Under the pieces are notes generated by a model, which was given only the letters and a program-made list of their open reading frames with translations, did not search any database and was not told where the DNA came from. Positions 44,701 to 56,561 of a stretch of DNA of 64,000 bases are shown piece by piece. Position 1 is the first letter of the stretch; each line of letters opens with the position of its first letter. The stretch is from Blasia pusilla (taxonomy: Eukaryota > Marchantiophyta > Marchantiopsida > Blasiales). The translations under genes and the position numbers were made by a program. The stretch covers positions 1,798,001 through 1,862,000 of the forward strand of contig CM114273.1 in assembly GCA_050084515.1 (NCBI GenBank), in the 5' to 3' direction.

Positions 44701-47700
44701 TTCACAATACTTCAATCATGATTTGTGTAGACCTGTGAGGTACAGTGCTGATAGGGCAGTATTATTGCCAGAAAAAAGTCAAGTTTTCGGAATGACATAT
44801 CAGACAATGCTAGTTGGGAAGGATGGTTGACAGGATCTAATCATAGATTTGCTCAAAGCAAGCAGTGACATAATTGAGATTCTGTCAGGTGTTTTGATGC
44901 AATAAATGAGATCATATTTGGCTCAGTTCACAAAGTGAACAAGCTAATTCTGGTATGTTCAGGCATATGACATCAAAACTCGCTCTTGGTTGGAGGAATC
45001 GCTTAACACAACATCTCTCAATGCTGTACTTCCAAAACAATGCCTACTTCAAGGTTTGATATCAGTTCTCAGTTTGTGAGTTACAGTCTGCGTGCAGAAC
45101 TTTCTTTTTCCTAAGATAGGAACGTTTATAGGTAAACTTCCCAGTATTAACAATTAGAGTCACCACGCTCCCAAGGGTGTGAGGACTAAAAGTTGATTGG
45201 AGTGGGATATTTTAATCTTTGTGAGTATTGTGTGGCTATTGATGTCTTGAAAGAGTAGAGTTTGTCAAAACCTGTGTTTTCCATACGTGATCAGCTGATC
45301 ATATTTGCCATTTTATTGAGAAGGCACATCTCAGTGTACAGATCCTTATGTCAGGTTTGCAATATTTTGTGATTTGCAGGTAGTTCATTTATCCGCAGCC
45401 GGTAATGCAGATGCTGACCAACGTATAACCCAAGATGTGGAGAAGTTATGTGGAGATCTTTCAGGATTGGTCACGGGCATGGTAAAGCCGCTTGTTGACA
45501 TTATTTGGTACGTTTTCATACTATTTACTTGTAAACCTCAAAAGGAGTTTTTTGAGTTGTCAGTTTGTCCTTATTTTACTTTAGTGATTTATGTGCCCAC
45601 AAGCACTGCAAGTAAAGTAGATTTGCAGTGTTAACTGAAATACAATTTGCAGAATACGTTGAAGTCGCTTGGCTTGCAAAATTATGCTTAACAGGTGACC
45701 AAGAGGATTAAAAACAGAGAAATTTAATTCGTCACTTTTATAGGTTTACATACCGCATGAAGATGCTTACAGGCAAGAGGGGAGTTGGTTTCTTGTATGC
45801 CTATATGCTGTTGGGTTTGGGCTTTTTGAGAGCAATTACCCCCAACTTTGGAGCACTGACAAGCAAAGAGCAGCAGCTTGAAGGGTCTTTCAGGTGCATA
45901 TATTGGCATGATTGATCCCTTCCAACAATCTTAATGCATATGGCACCAAATAGTTTATAGGTTGTGTATACTTGTAAGTAGGGGTTTACTTTTGTTTTAC
46001 ATCGAGTATCAGATGTGTTTTCTCTGAAAATTTTCAAAGTTATTGGCTCAATTTCATGCTGGCAGCAGCTAATGGGATTGACAATTATCTCCTTTTTTGC
46101 AGACATATGCACTCAAGGCTCCGAACACATGCTGAGTCAATTGCATTCTTTGGTGGAGGTTCTCGAGAACAAGCTGTAAGAGCTGTGCAGCTTGATAATA
46201 ATACAGGTCTTTGTGATTGTAGTGATACCCAAAGTTGTTATTCCAACATTCAGTCACTGCAACTACTTTGTATTTTTGTACCCCTCACACTTGAGTTATT
46301 CTGAACAGGTGGTAGAGGGGCGCTTCAAGGAGCTTCTAGAGCATTCTCGCAAATTGTTGAAGAAACGGTGGCTCTTTGGTATAGCAGATGAGTTTATTAC
46401 GAAGCAGTTGCCTCACAATGTCACATGGGGTCTGAGCCTTCTCTATGCAGTAGAGCATACTGGCAATCGTGCTCTCACCAAAGTGCAAGGTATGTCAGAA
46501 GCAGTAACCTATGTCATAGGTTGTATTTGTAGCTACGACAAGAGGAGTTTGAAGTGTTAGGAGATACATGATTCGTCTAACCTTCATCCACATGGTCATT
46601 GTGTTTCTTGTCTACTAATTCTAGTCCCTTGCATCTCCAGGAGAGCTAGCACATGACCTGCGATTCCTTGCGTCTGTTGTATCTCAAAGCTTCCTTGCAT
46701 TTGGTGATATTCTGGAGCTGTACAGAAAGTTTCTGGAACTTTCTGGTGGTATTGCTCGGGTTTCCGAACTTGATGAGCTGCTGAAGGCAGCTGTTGAAGG
46801 TAATTTTGTAATACAATTGTTAATTTTTCGTTTGGGGACAAATAAGAGTGACCGACTGACTGATGCATGGTTAGGGTCACTGATTCCTTCATACCTCCAT
46901 GTTTACTTGTTATAGAAATAATAGTAAACAGTGATAGTGAATTTAATCATAATTGTGAGACATGGTTCAAGAGTGAATTTGGGGAATTTTTCAGGTTATC
47001 AGAGCATAATGAAAACATCATGAGCATCCTAAACCTTACTCTGAAGAGAGAAACTCTGAAAATTCTGGGGTTGACAGGTAAACGTTCATCCAGTAAAAAT
47101 TCTCCGAGGATGGATCCACTCTTACTAATTGAGCAGCGGCGAAGAAGATCACAAGAAGACATTGTTTTCTCAGAGGTTGACGTGGTTACACCAACAAAGA
47201 AGTTGCTTGCGCGGAAGTTGAGTTTCAGTGTGCACGCCGGTCAGAGCTTACTAGTCACAGGTGAAAACACAGATTAGCCAAGATCCAGATGCAGGATTGT
47301 GTCTTATCTTGTAAAACGATTCCTTGTTTGTGTTTGCCCTTGGCGTTGGTCTGGTCTGTGTAGTTACTTTCTGATTGCAGGTGTAGCTTTGTGAGAATTT
47401 TGTGTTTGTTTCTTTCATTTCTGTTGTAGAATTTCCCTTCAGCAGCTCTTCAACTCAAGTGCAACTGCTCAATTATTCCTCTTCCTTGACATGCGAAGGT
47501 TACCATGAAACATTTGGAAATCATGATGCTGTTTTCACACTTAATCTTTCTAATACCCTCACCGTAATGCCTTCAGGTCCCAATGGCAGTGGGAAAACTT
47601 CGCTGTTTCGGGTCCTCGGTGGATTGTGGCCACATGCAAATGGTAGTATTACAAAGCCTAGAGGGATTAGCGATGATAGTGATGAGGCGGGTTTGAGCAA

Positions 47701-49055
47701 TGAGATCTTTTATGTTCCTCAACGACCATATACAGCTCTTGGCACGTTACGGGACCAGATCATATACCCATTGACGTTGGCTGATGCAACAATCAAAATT
47801 GTGCGTGAGTTTGAGCTACTCCAACTCAATTCAGGTAGCACACTTTCACCTTGATTGCTACCTTGATCACAATGGCAGCATACAGCAATGTACATCCTGT
47901 TCTGATTGTTAATATTTGCTGATTAAGTGATTGGTAATGTTAAATTACAGATGTGCTTGAGGATGAGGAATACAATAAAGCCCTACGAGATACATCCTCA
48001 AAAACGGCTTTGGATATGTTAGATCGAAAGTTGCGATCTATTTTGGAAGATGTGAGACTTGTGTACCTACTTGATCGTGAGGGAGGTTGGGACACGACTG
48101 CTAATTGGGAAGATATGCTCTCTTTAGGAGAGCAACAGAGATTGGGCATGGTGAGTGTGCATACTCCCCTTCATTTCTGTGCGTTGGTTGTTCTAGCTTC
48201 ATATAATTTGGTAGATTATGTATTTTGAGGAAACCAATCAGTAAATTATCCTTTTAATGTGTTGCAATGAAATCTCTTTCAATTTATGGCTAGTAAATCT
48301 TGAATTTTTTTATTTCTCTATTCGATACTTTTGCACAACATTTTACCACAAGTTTTGAACATTGTTTATGGGTTTTTATTCAGGCTCGGTTGTTTTTCCA
48401 CCATCCTCGATTCGGTATATTGGATGAGTGTACCAAGTAAGTTCTAAGTGGCCATCTTTGTATCTTAGTACTATTATATTGACTCTCATTCTGGCTTGTC
48501 ATCCCCTGTTTTGATTCAGTGTCACTAGATGTGAGTTGTTTTGAGATTTACTGGCTTTGTGTTCCTTTATTTATCTCGAGAATATTTATTTTCTCAGGTA
48601 AGATGGTTTAAATTCAGATTCCTTCTGTGGTGACATTCTAAATGCATAGCATTTTTAGATGGCAGGGCAACACTTTTGCTGGCCAGTAGTAGTAGTAGTT
48701 GTAGCTAGTAAGCATTAACCGGTAATTACTCAAATTACATTGTAGCTCATTTATTTGATCCTCATTTCAGTGCAACGAGTGTGGATGTCGAGGAGAGTCT
48801 TTACAAACGTGCTCAAGCTCTTGGAATATCTGTGGTTACAATTTCTCAGGTATTTATCTCAAATATCTTGAAAGCAGTAGTTGGTCAGGTTGTTGCAGAA
48901 GTGGATTTATGTACTGTATCTTTAATGTCAGTAGTTTAGAAACTGATCAACGAGGTTTTTGACAGCGGCCTGCATTAATCCCTTATCATTCAACGGAGCT
49001 GCGACTGATTGATGGGGAGGGAGGATGGGAGCTCAGATCAATCAAGGCCAGCTGA
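38751..49055 (+). CDS. PXA1: Peroxisomal ABC transporter, full-length ABCD (PXA1/CTS type), 25 exons
   Basis: Exons: 38751-38812, 39413-39692, 39944-40168, 40515-40712, 40867-41321, 41450-41588, 41710-41788, 42005-42243, 42880-43184, 43507-43624, 43929-44090, 44216-44315, 44545-44653, 44963-45053, 45380-45507, 45744-45893, 46103-46175, 46309-46489, 46641-46799, 47051-47260, 47577-47834, 47951-48150, 48384-48436, 48771-48849, 48966-49055. The total of 4,143 nt gives about 1,380 residues (Arabidopsis PXA1 has 1,337). Two fused half-transporters are visible, each with a membrane domain containing the EAA-like loop (FGKLMAKEQQLEGDYRQLHS; FGALTSKEQQLEGSF) and a nucleotide-binding domain: Walker A GPNGSGKSS and GPNGSGKTS, signature LSLGEQQRLGM twice, Walker B AILDECTSAV and GILDECTNATS. 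The family imports fatty acyl-CoAs and jasmonate precursors into peroxisomes for beta-oxidation. All key residues are intact. The exon 20 acceptor (47050/47051) is chosen by phase and is the one weak junction. Confidence 0.94.
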
Positions 49056-50225
49056 TTTGCAAATGTTGTGGGAGAATCTCAACCGTTCACTGGTCTGATG
49101 TTTGGTTAGTAAATCACAGTGCAGTGAAATGTGAAATATGTTCATGGATCTTGGGTGACCCTTGAGAAGGACAATCACTTTGATATAGACTGAAAGTAAT
49201 TCACGAAATCAGACCAGTCAAATCAAATCCTCAGTAGTCAGGGCGCTCACCTTATAACCCTATGCATCCAGTTTCCATGCCATTCCTTAGCTGTAATTAA
49301 TCACATCTTGGATTCTATACATCCGACAAATGCATTTATTCTCAATTCTTCTGGGGTGAGTGTTTGGGTCACCAGGACCTTGTAATATGTAGTGCAAACA
49401 CTCCCTTCTGTGTAGGCCCCACGGTGGAGAGCCATGTCATTTCACACCTTGGATCTGGGGGAGACTGCCTAGGGCTTGCAGAGTAGACCTCGATCCACTG
49501 TGAAGAGGTGAAGCCTATTTTGAATCTGTTTAGGCTCATTGTGGAACACGTCATCTGGTTTGTGAGCCTTGTAAATTGAGAATTGCTACATCAACGGTGC
49601 AATACTAATTGTAATTGACCCTTTGAGTTTTTGGATAAGATCAAGGTGGTCTTGAGTATCCATTTGAATCTCCACGAGCATGCAAATGGTATGAAGAAAC
49701 TGCAGCTGGAACATCTTTCGTTTAGTGCTGTTGCGAAGAGGGACTCATTTCAAGTGCAAGCGAATTATTTTATTTACTAGTGCATAAAACCTATCGCTGT
49801 TGTATAACATGCTTTCTGAAGTACAGGAGCTAAGCAGCTCGATCCTCGCATGGTGGGAGAGAAGATATACTTCCACCCTAGTTACTTTGTGAAGACCTTT
49901 GCACGGATGAAGGTCTCCCTTTTTCTCTTCACCTAGTTACTTTGTGAACGTCTTGACAAAGCAACTAGGATGTAAGTGAAAGAAAAAATGAAGAGAAAAA
50001 GAGAGGATTAGGTGAGGTTAGTTTTTGGATCATATTTCCATATTCGGATAATGGTTATGAAAAATTGTGGATCTGTCTGACCCTTTTCCCATGTCATCTG
50101 CTATAATTTCATGTCCTCTTTTCTTTACTAAAACTTTCCAATTCTAATTAAAAAAAAATTTGGTCATGATTTCCTTCCAAAGCTCTAATATTGTGCAGGG
50201 GCACAATTACAAAAGATTTTAGGAT
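49056..50225. other. Downstream flank of PXA1
   Basis: The probable 3' UTR is followed by intergenic DNA. A TAGTTACTTTGTGAA motif occurs twice (about 49882 and 49936). No coding region is recognised, and polyadenylation signals cannot be assigned with confidence. Confidence 0.45.
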
Positions 50226-50500
50226 CTGTGTAACACAAAGAAATACCAATGTACATAATTTATACTCTTAGGGCCAGTGAATTTATTCAAAAGGTTGGTT
50301 TCTCCCAATAGGTGAAGTTATATGGAAGTGGAAGATATGTCTAGGTATGAAAAGCCTAGATCACCTGAAATTTTCCCCATGAGCAATTGAACTTAGTCAG
50401 TTAGATCAATTCTTGAACCTCCTTTGGAAAGTGAAATGGAGAAAGGATTAGGGAGGAATTAAGACCAACTTCTAAGACATCGTTAAGGAGGGAGGATAGA
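50226..50500 (+). repeat. Dispersed repeat, copy 2
   Basis: Related to 35690-36060: ACACAAAGAAATACCAAT, GGGCCAGTGAA, CACCTGAAATTTTCCCCATG, GAGCAATTGAAC and ATTCTTGAACCTCC. It ends near GTTAAGGAGGGAGGATAGAATG. Confidence 0.6.
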
Positions 50501-52075
50501 ATGTCTTTTCTTCATAGCAAGGAGGAGAGATATTTTTTGAAAATAAGAAAGTATGAGGATGAGGGTGGTTGCACCATGCAAGGGCCTCCTAACCTACCCC
50601 CACTATCCAAGAAATGGTGGAGAGCCATATTCTTAGAACCACATCATTCGTCGTTGTTGGATGGTCACCTTATCAACATAAGCTTAAAATTGTGAAATGG
50701 TTTTAGCGAAAAATTCACAAAAATCATTTCGTAAGTCTCGTCCACATCTAAACCACCTTCTATAATTTCCACCAAGTTGTATGACATAATTTTATAACTT
50801 GTAAGATTGGGGACTATTTTCGGGTTCGGGGAGATTTTCCGTGGGACCTGATACATCTCCCAAAGTTTCCAATTGGAAACATTAATTTCAGTTTTTGAAT
50901 CGGTTTTCAACTACGATGTACAAATGAGCTACACAAATTTATTGTGTTTTTGATAGGCAATTTACCCAACTCTACATTCATGGTATTGCAAATGAATGAG
51001 AGAAGACCTAGGTAATTAATGATTTTCAAAAGTAGTTGATAAATTATAGCACTTTGCATCCAGAGCCCTCTTACTTGCTTGCAGGATGATCTACATATTA
51101 AGGTCACTTGCTTCACATATCATTTGACAAAAGACCTCAACATATGGATTGCAATCACATAACATCTCTTGAAACCTTTTCTAGGCAACTTCAATTCTCA
51201 ATTTCAACCGGTTAGCTTTCCTACTAACCCCGGGATCTTCCCCATCAACCTTCAACTTTGTGTTGGGGAATTCACGATGCGTTTAGGGTTTCGAACCCCT
51301 GCGTCTTTGGCCGATGACTAGAAAAATAAATGGGAAAGTTTAAAAGTCTTCCGCGGGTTCTCCCGACATATTTTTAAATGCCAACCGATGAAATCTAGGA
51401 ATTTCCAATCTCACCAACAAAACTTATGGACCTTGTGGAGCCGGGAAACACAATTTTCCGGTCCCAATAAGAATTTCGCCGATCAGAGCCTATTTCCCGA
51501 CGAGCTCGAGAAAACACCGGTCGGAGCAAGGCTCATACAACTTCTTTTAGCCCGTGAATTTTTTACGGGATACATCTATACCTATTCAGTTTTTAAAAGT
51601 TGTGAGCCTGCCCTCTTCATAGAGACATTAGTAGTGTCCAATTTTCCTCCCGGTTAGTTTTCCATAAGTTTATTGACAAAATCATCCTAAAGTCCTACTA
51701 AATCCTTTTCTGACTTCTATTACAACCCCTCCTAATCCCTTTTGCTTCAAAATCGTCAAAACTACTGGCGGATATTATTAGGGTCGGATGACTTTCGATA
51801 CCCTCTTCTCTACGGCCGGTTACTCTTCCGTGGAAATAACTCTGACAAAGAATGTCCGAATGTCCCGTCCAAGCCTCGGGTCGAAGGCTGGCTTCAAACG
51901 GGAAACGACTGCACAAGGATCCAAACTTAAGGACCCACCAAGAGAATATGGGTTCATCTTCAATAAAGGAGAGTATATATCGCGTGTTAGGTACGTGATG
52001 AAAGTCAGTAGTCATTCAGTAGTAGTCAGTAGTGTTCTATGGCTCTCCAGATTCGATCATGAGGTGCTTATCCAG
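50501..52075. other. Intergenic stretch between PXA1 and the 5S-LINE chimera
   Basis: No recognisable gene is seen. Near 51288-51302 GGGTTTCGAACCCC resembles a tRNA T-arm, but no matching acceptor or D-arm was found. From 51290 to 52060 the base composition is more balanced, and frames such as 51388-51657 have no known domain. A run of CAGTAGT-type repeats (about 52004-52033) lies just before the chimera. Confidence 0.45.
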
Positions 52076-52083
52076 TACTTGTA

Positions 52084-52200
52084 GATGCGGTCATACCAGG
52101 GCTACTACACCAGATCCCATCAGAACTCTGCAGTTAAGCGCCCTTGGGCCGGAATAGTACTGGGATGGGTGACCTCCCGGGAAGTCCCGGCGCTGCATCC
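52084..52200 (+). rRNA. 5S rRNA sequence, retrotransposed copy
   Basis: Recognised from the conserved plant 5S order: GATGCGGTCATACCAG, then CAGATCCCATCAGAACTCTG, AGTTAAGCGCCCTTGGGCC (box A region), AGTACTGGGATGGGTGACC and TCCCGGGAAGTCCCGGCGCT, ending GCATCC. The internal control region (box A, intermediate element, box C at about 52163-52187) is well conserved. There is no T4 run until 52345, so there is no pol III terminator at the 3' end. It is a single copy, not an array unit, so probably a pseudogene or chimeric retrocopy rather than a functional locus. Confidence 0.88.
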
Positions 52201-54055
52201 ATAAAAAATAATTTGTTTGCTGTGGCTCATTACCGAGCGGTTCTTTCTACGGTGGAGGCTTTCCCGGGTTGCATGTTCCCTTCGCTGGCAGATGATACTC
52301 ATATTGTTGGTCCTAGAGATCTGGTTGTCCCTGCATTCGAGCACTTTTCAACACAGTTGGCATGTGTCGGCCTCGCGGTGAAGGTGGGGAAGTGCAAGGC
52401 TTGGTCTCCATCAGGCCTACGTGATGATCTACATTTACCCGACGGCTTCTTGCGACCTGTCGGAGGGCTTCGAGTCTTGGGAGTTCCGCTCGGGAGCCAG
52501 GACTTTGTATCGACTTTCGTGGCAACGGCTCTTACCGAGGATCTTCTCCACGTTGATGATCTTACGAGGATTGGTGACCCTCAAGTCGCCTTCGGCATTC
52601 TCTCTTCTTGTTTTGCTCGAGACCTGGTTACCTCACTAGAACTGTATCGGACATCTAGTCACCTTTCTTCCCTATATAGATCCTTTGATAGGAAGCTCAT
52701 GCAGGTGTTTGGGGATCTTCTAGGACCCGGCTCCTTAGAGTGCCCCATGGGGAGTTAGCTCGTTAGACAGGCCTCTTGGCCGATTTCTTTTGGTGGAGTA
52801 GGTCTTATCTCGACCGAGTTAGTGGCGCCCTCCGCTTTTTTTTTAGGAGTTGGGCCACAAGTGGCACCCTCCTTTGCTCCCGATTTTTGGTTAGAGATAG
52901 ATCGCTCCTTATACACTACGTCTCCTGTGTCGAGGATGGCTCTTTCCCACTTCAGTCTTCACTCACTGCTTGTAGAGATTCCTTCGAGTTGAGGCTAGAG
53001 CCGTTCTCCCCACTTTCTCCTCCTTAGTTACCTCCGGTCAGTCTGGGCTCCAATCTTCCTTGATGGAAGCCCACTTTGAGACAGTTTTTAGAGGCACTAT
53101 CTCTGACGGGAATATCCCCATGGAGGTTAGGGCCCTTATTCGCTCTTGCTCCGGAAAGGGGCATGCTCATGGGTAGGGGCGCCCCTTCTCCAGCTTTCCG
53201 ATCGCACCACTTACCTATACCACAGCGATGCGGTTCCGCTTGGGCCTCCCCCAACCATCGGTGGTTGGTTCGACACACTGCGAGTGTCGCCGGAGCCTGG
53301 ATCCACTTGGTGTGCATTTGGCACGGTGTCCAATTGGGGGTGAGAGGATAGCCACTCACGATGCAAAGGTCGGGATATCATGTTCAGATTGCTCGGGAGA
53401 GTGGCTTCCATGTGCAGAGAGAGAGGCACTACTCCATGCGGGATTCCCTCATTCGTGCCGATCTCTACATGACACATGAGGCCGAGGTGGTTGTGGCGGG
53501 ACGTGGTAGTCACAGATCCCACGCGGAGGCAAGGCGAGCCCAAGTGGTGGCCCAAGGGCGAATGCTACAAGAGCGAGCGGCGGCGGCGGCGAAGAAGACA
53601 CATATCTACAGTCGACTACACGAGGGACATATCTTCATCCCCCTGGCCATAGAGATGTATGGGGCTATGGGGGAGAGGTTCGACTCATTCCTTACGGACT
53701 GCGCCCATCATCTCCACTCGAGAAATGGGTTGTCCTTAGCTACTGCGATTCTGTATTGTAGGCAGCGGGTCTCCATAGCGTTGCAGCGTGCCCAGGCTAA
53801 TGGGATTTTGCGGCGGGCTCATGCTGTGGGAGACGCCGGCGCTAGAGGCCCACTTAGTAGTAGTCATAGCTCCCTTGTTGTTGCTGATATTGTCTCTGCT
53901 GTTGGTGAGTTTCGTCGTTAGGGGGGGGGAATGCCCCCTTCTTCCTTTTCTGGTCCTGTTGTGGCCTTTAGGTTTTGACTCTTTGAGTCCCCCTCTTTTG
54001 TACTTCCGATGGGTTTTCCATCACTCGTTTTTATCGAAGTGCATCTTTGTCTTCA
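52085..54055 (+). mobile_element. 5S rRNA-LINE chimeric insertion
   Basis: A full-length 5S rRNA sequence is joined at about 52200 to a LINE that begins inside its reverse transcriptase. The whole unit is bracketed by TACTTGTAG at 52076-52084 and 54056-54064, a 9-bp direct repeat in the position of a target-site duplication. The 5S starts immediately after the left repeat (sharing its last G), and the LINE 3' UTR ends immediately before the right one. The simplest reading is one retrotransposition event in which the reverse transcriptase switched from LINE RNA to 5S RNA. An alternative is a LINE family whose 5' end is 5S-derived. Confidence 0.8.
52201..54055 (+). pseudogene. 5'-truncated LINE: RT 3' half, zinc knuckle, restriction-like endonuclease region
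   Basis: After a short A-rich junction (ATAAAAAATAA) the RT enters just before its catalytic box (CMFPSLADDTHIVGP; the usual Y is L). It then continues with FEHFSTQLACVGLAVKVGKC and GGLRVLGVPLGSQDF to a stop at 52756. Later frames carry MRFRLGLPQPSV, a C-x-C...H...C knuckle (CECRRSLDPLGVHLARC, about 53279-53329), ERIATHDA, and HIFIPLAIEMYGAMGERFDS with FLTDCAHH. The order (knuckle, then R/THD and a conserved C-terminal block) fits LINEs with a C-terminal restriction-like endonuclease, unlike the APE-type LINE at 777-5210. At least three frame changes break it. Confidence 0.72.
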
Positions 54056-54064
54056 TACTTGTAG

Positions 54065-54566
54065 GCTGCGAGGCTGAACTGAGCTGCGGAAGCTCTCCGA
54101 ATCCAGATGGTCACGACGCACAAAAAACAAATGTTGAATTTTTGCTGCAAGTTCTCTCACCACATCCACGAGAGTCTGTGCTTCACTCTTCATACTTCTC
54201 TCATTCCTCCTGCCTTCCTCTCTCGATAGATAGATCGCAAGCATTGGTCAGTACGACTGGGAGACCGTGTCGCAGCATTAGGATTTCGTCGTTCTTGGCT
54301 TCAAGCACCTGGGTGAGTTGAAAATCTACTTCACAGCCAAAGTACCGAGAAGATGGCGAGTTCAACCTGCAAATTGGAGTGATGGATTTAGTTGAGTCCT
54401 TCGTATTCCGAGGATTTCTCTTGTCGTTTGAGGATAGTAACTAGTGAGGAGAGAAGGTGTGCAGGATTAGGCACGGAGCCTTTGAGGAGATGGCGTGGCA
54501 TGTCCGGCTGTTCGTTGAAGAAGAGGCAAAGGTAGTGGTGTCTTACTGTTGTGCTCCGTCTTGCTG
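54065..54566. other. Upstream flank of the ankyrin gene
   Basis: No gene or RNA was recognised. This would hold the promoter and 5' UTR of the plus-strand ankyrin/PGG gene. A TCGATAGATAGATCG patch lies near 54222. The sequence is moderately GC-rich. Confidence 0.4.
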
Positions 54567-56561
54567 ATGGACATGGTACCAGCTCCGCCCTCCAACCTCT
54601 AGACGTCGGAAGTGGAACCGGTTCAGTCGTCAGGTTCCTCTATGATAGACATCAACATGGACGACCTCGCGACGTCGAAAGCGGAACAAAATCTGTCGTC
54701 AAGTTCCGCTATGGTAGACAGCAACACGGAACCTGCAGCTCCGCCACCCGACCTTTCTTCCAAGTCGGAAATGGAAACACCTCGGTCGCTGTATTTCTCC
54801 ATGGCAGATATTGCTTCTGTATCCGTATCACCGTGGAGAATTGAGTGGTTCATGGCGTTACACGAAGAAGATTGCATGAAGGTACGGGAGCTGTTGCACA
54901 AGGATCCGCGACTAGTGATCGTGCATCCCGAGGAAGGTGAATGCGAAGTACTGGATCAGATAGGCTTTGGCTGGAGAGGTTGCACTGCACTTCATGTGGC
55001 AGTGAAGAAAGGGTGGCCGCTCTTAGTGAAGGAGATACTTGACGTCTTTGACTATGGAAAGAGTGGGCCTGAGTGTGTTGTAATCGGTGAGCAGAGCAAG
55101 GGAAGATGTGATCTATCCATCGAACTCATGAAACTGCTGCTTGCCTTTGATGGCGACTGTCAACTAGATGCCGTCGCCATAGCCATATCAAGTTTAAACA
55201 GGGAAATCATTTCACTGCTGACTGATGCTTTTCGGAAGTGAAAATATGACGACCCTCATGGACTCAAGCACTGCAGTAACATCTATCTCGGCAATATGAG
55301 GCGGGGAGATCTCTGGACGTGGTTCAATGCCGTCGACAGAGAGGAGCTGCGGAAGATGATGAGGAGTGTCGTCCGCTTACTCTGAAGAGGATCCCGACAC
55401 TGAGCAACTACAGGAGATTGGGAAGCAGTTCTTCGACGGTCCCATTCATCGAGAAGAAGAGCCCCGGAAAATCAAACTACAGGAGATTGAGAAGGAGGTC
55501 ATGGACGACTTCGTTCACGACGCAGAAGAAGAGCTCCGAAAAAAAGCCTTCAAAACAGAAAGCTACTAGAGGAGATCACGACGAAGTTCATAGACAGTAA
55601 AACCAGTCTTGATAAAAACCGCTTAACCAACCATTTCAAGAATCACACGGACTTCAACTTCCTACCGATCGAAACGTACCTCTTTCACGCGCTGTGTGCC
55701 TCGGCATCCTTCACGACGCATCTCATAGACTTGGGAGCGGCCATACTCGAGGGAGGGGATTCTCTTTTCATCTACGTTTTCGAACTCCAGCTGCCCAAGG
55801 GAGGACACCATTACATGTCGCAGTGGACCACGACATGCTCAGCTCGGTGCTCAAACTGATTCCCCATCCGCAACAGCAACCGGAGCCGGGTAGAAAAATT
55901 AGCGTGCGTCGCCCCTTGTCCGTCAGTACCACAGCTCCTCCCAAAACGGCCAGTGACAAACACCGGCGATGCATAATTGCTCAAGACTCAGTCGGAAGGA
56001 CTGCTCTCCATCGAGCTGCTATGTGCGAGGGCGTTGGAAACATCGACTATTGGCAACTTCCTTTAGACACATACTTTTATCAACACTTCGAAAAGGTTTT
56101 TCGCAGGAATGGTTACGCGTATAGTCTCGTTAGCGGCAAGTTCTCCGAGTGGGACCAGATCGGAAGTCTTCTCCTGTCGAAAGGTCAAGGTTTTGCGGGC
56201 GCTACTAGAGGTATGTTTAGTTAATTATTCGGTCTTTTTTTTTTCCGTTGAATTATCGTTATTATTGCTATCTTTAGGTTGCTAGTGAAATAAAAAAATG
56301 GTGGAAGAATTATTTTGTAAGGGATTAGTAATGCTTCACACAAATTAAAAAAATATTATAATATAAATTATTGAATACTTCAAATATTTTTATTATTATT
56401 GGAGAGTGTTTTTTCATTTTGCTAACATTTTTCCTCTTGCACTTTCTACTAGTAAGATTGTTTGTTTTATGAATCCAGAGGATTGTTTGGAATCATTTTA
56501 AAATGTCATTTGAGAATTTTGAGAGTTAACTATGGTAGGTACTTTAAACTTGGGGGAAATA

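Noticed and set aside
51285-51310. Possible tRNA gene from GGGTTTCGAACCCC
   Set aside because: Only a T-arm-like motif is present; no D-arm, anticodon arm or acceptor stem could be paired on either strand.
52084-52200. 5S sequence as part of a Cassandra-type TRIM LTR
   Set aside because: No paired LTR or primer-binding site was found, and the sequence continues directly into LINE RT with flanking direct repeats that enclose both.
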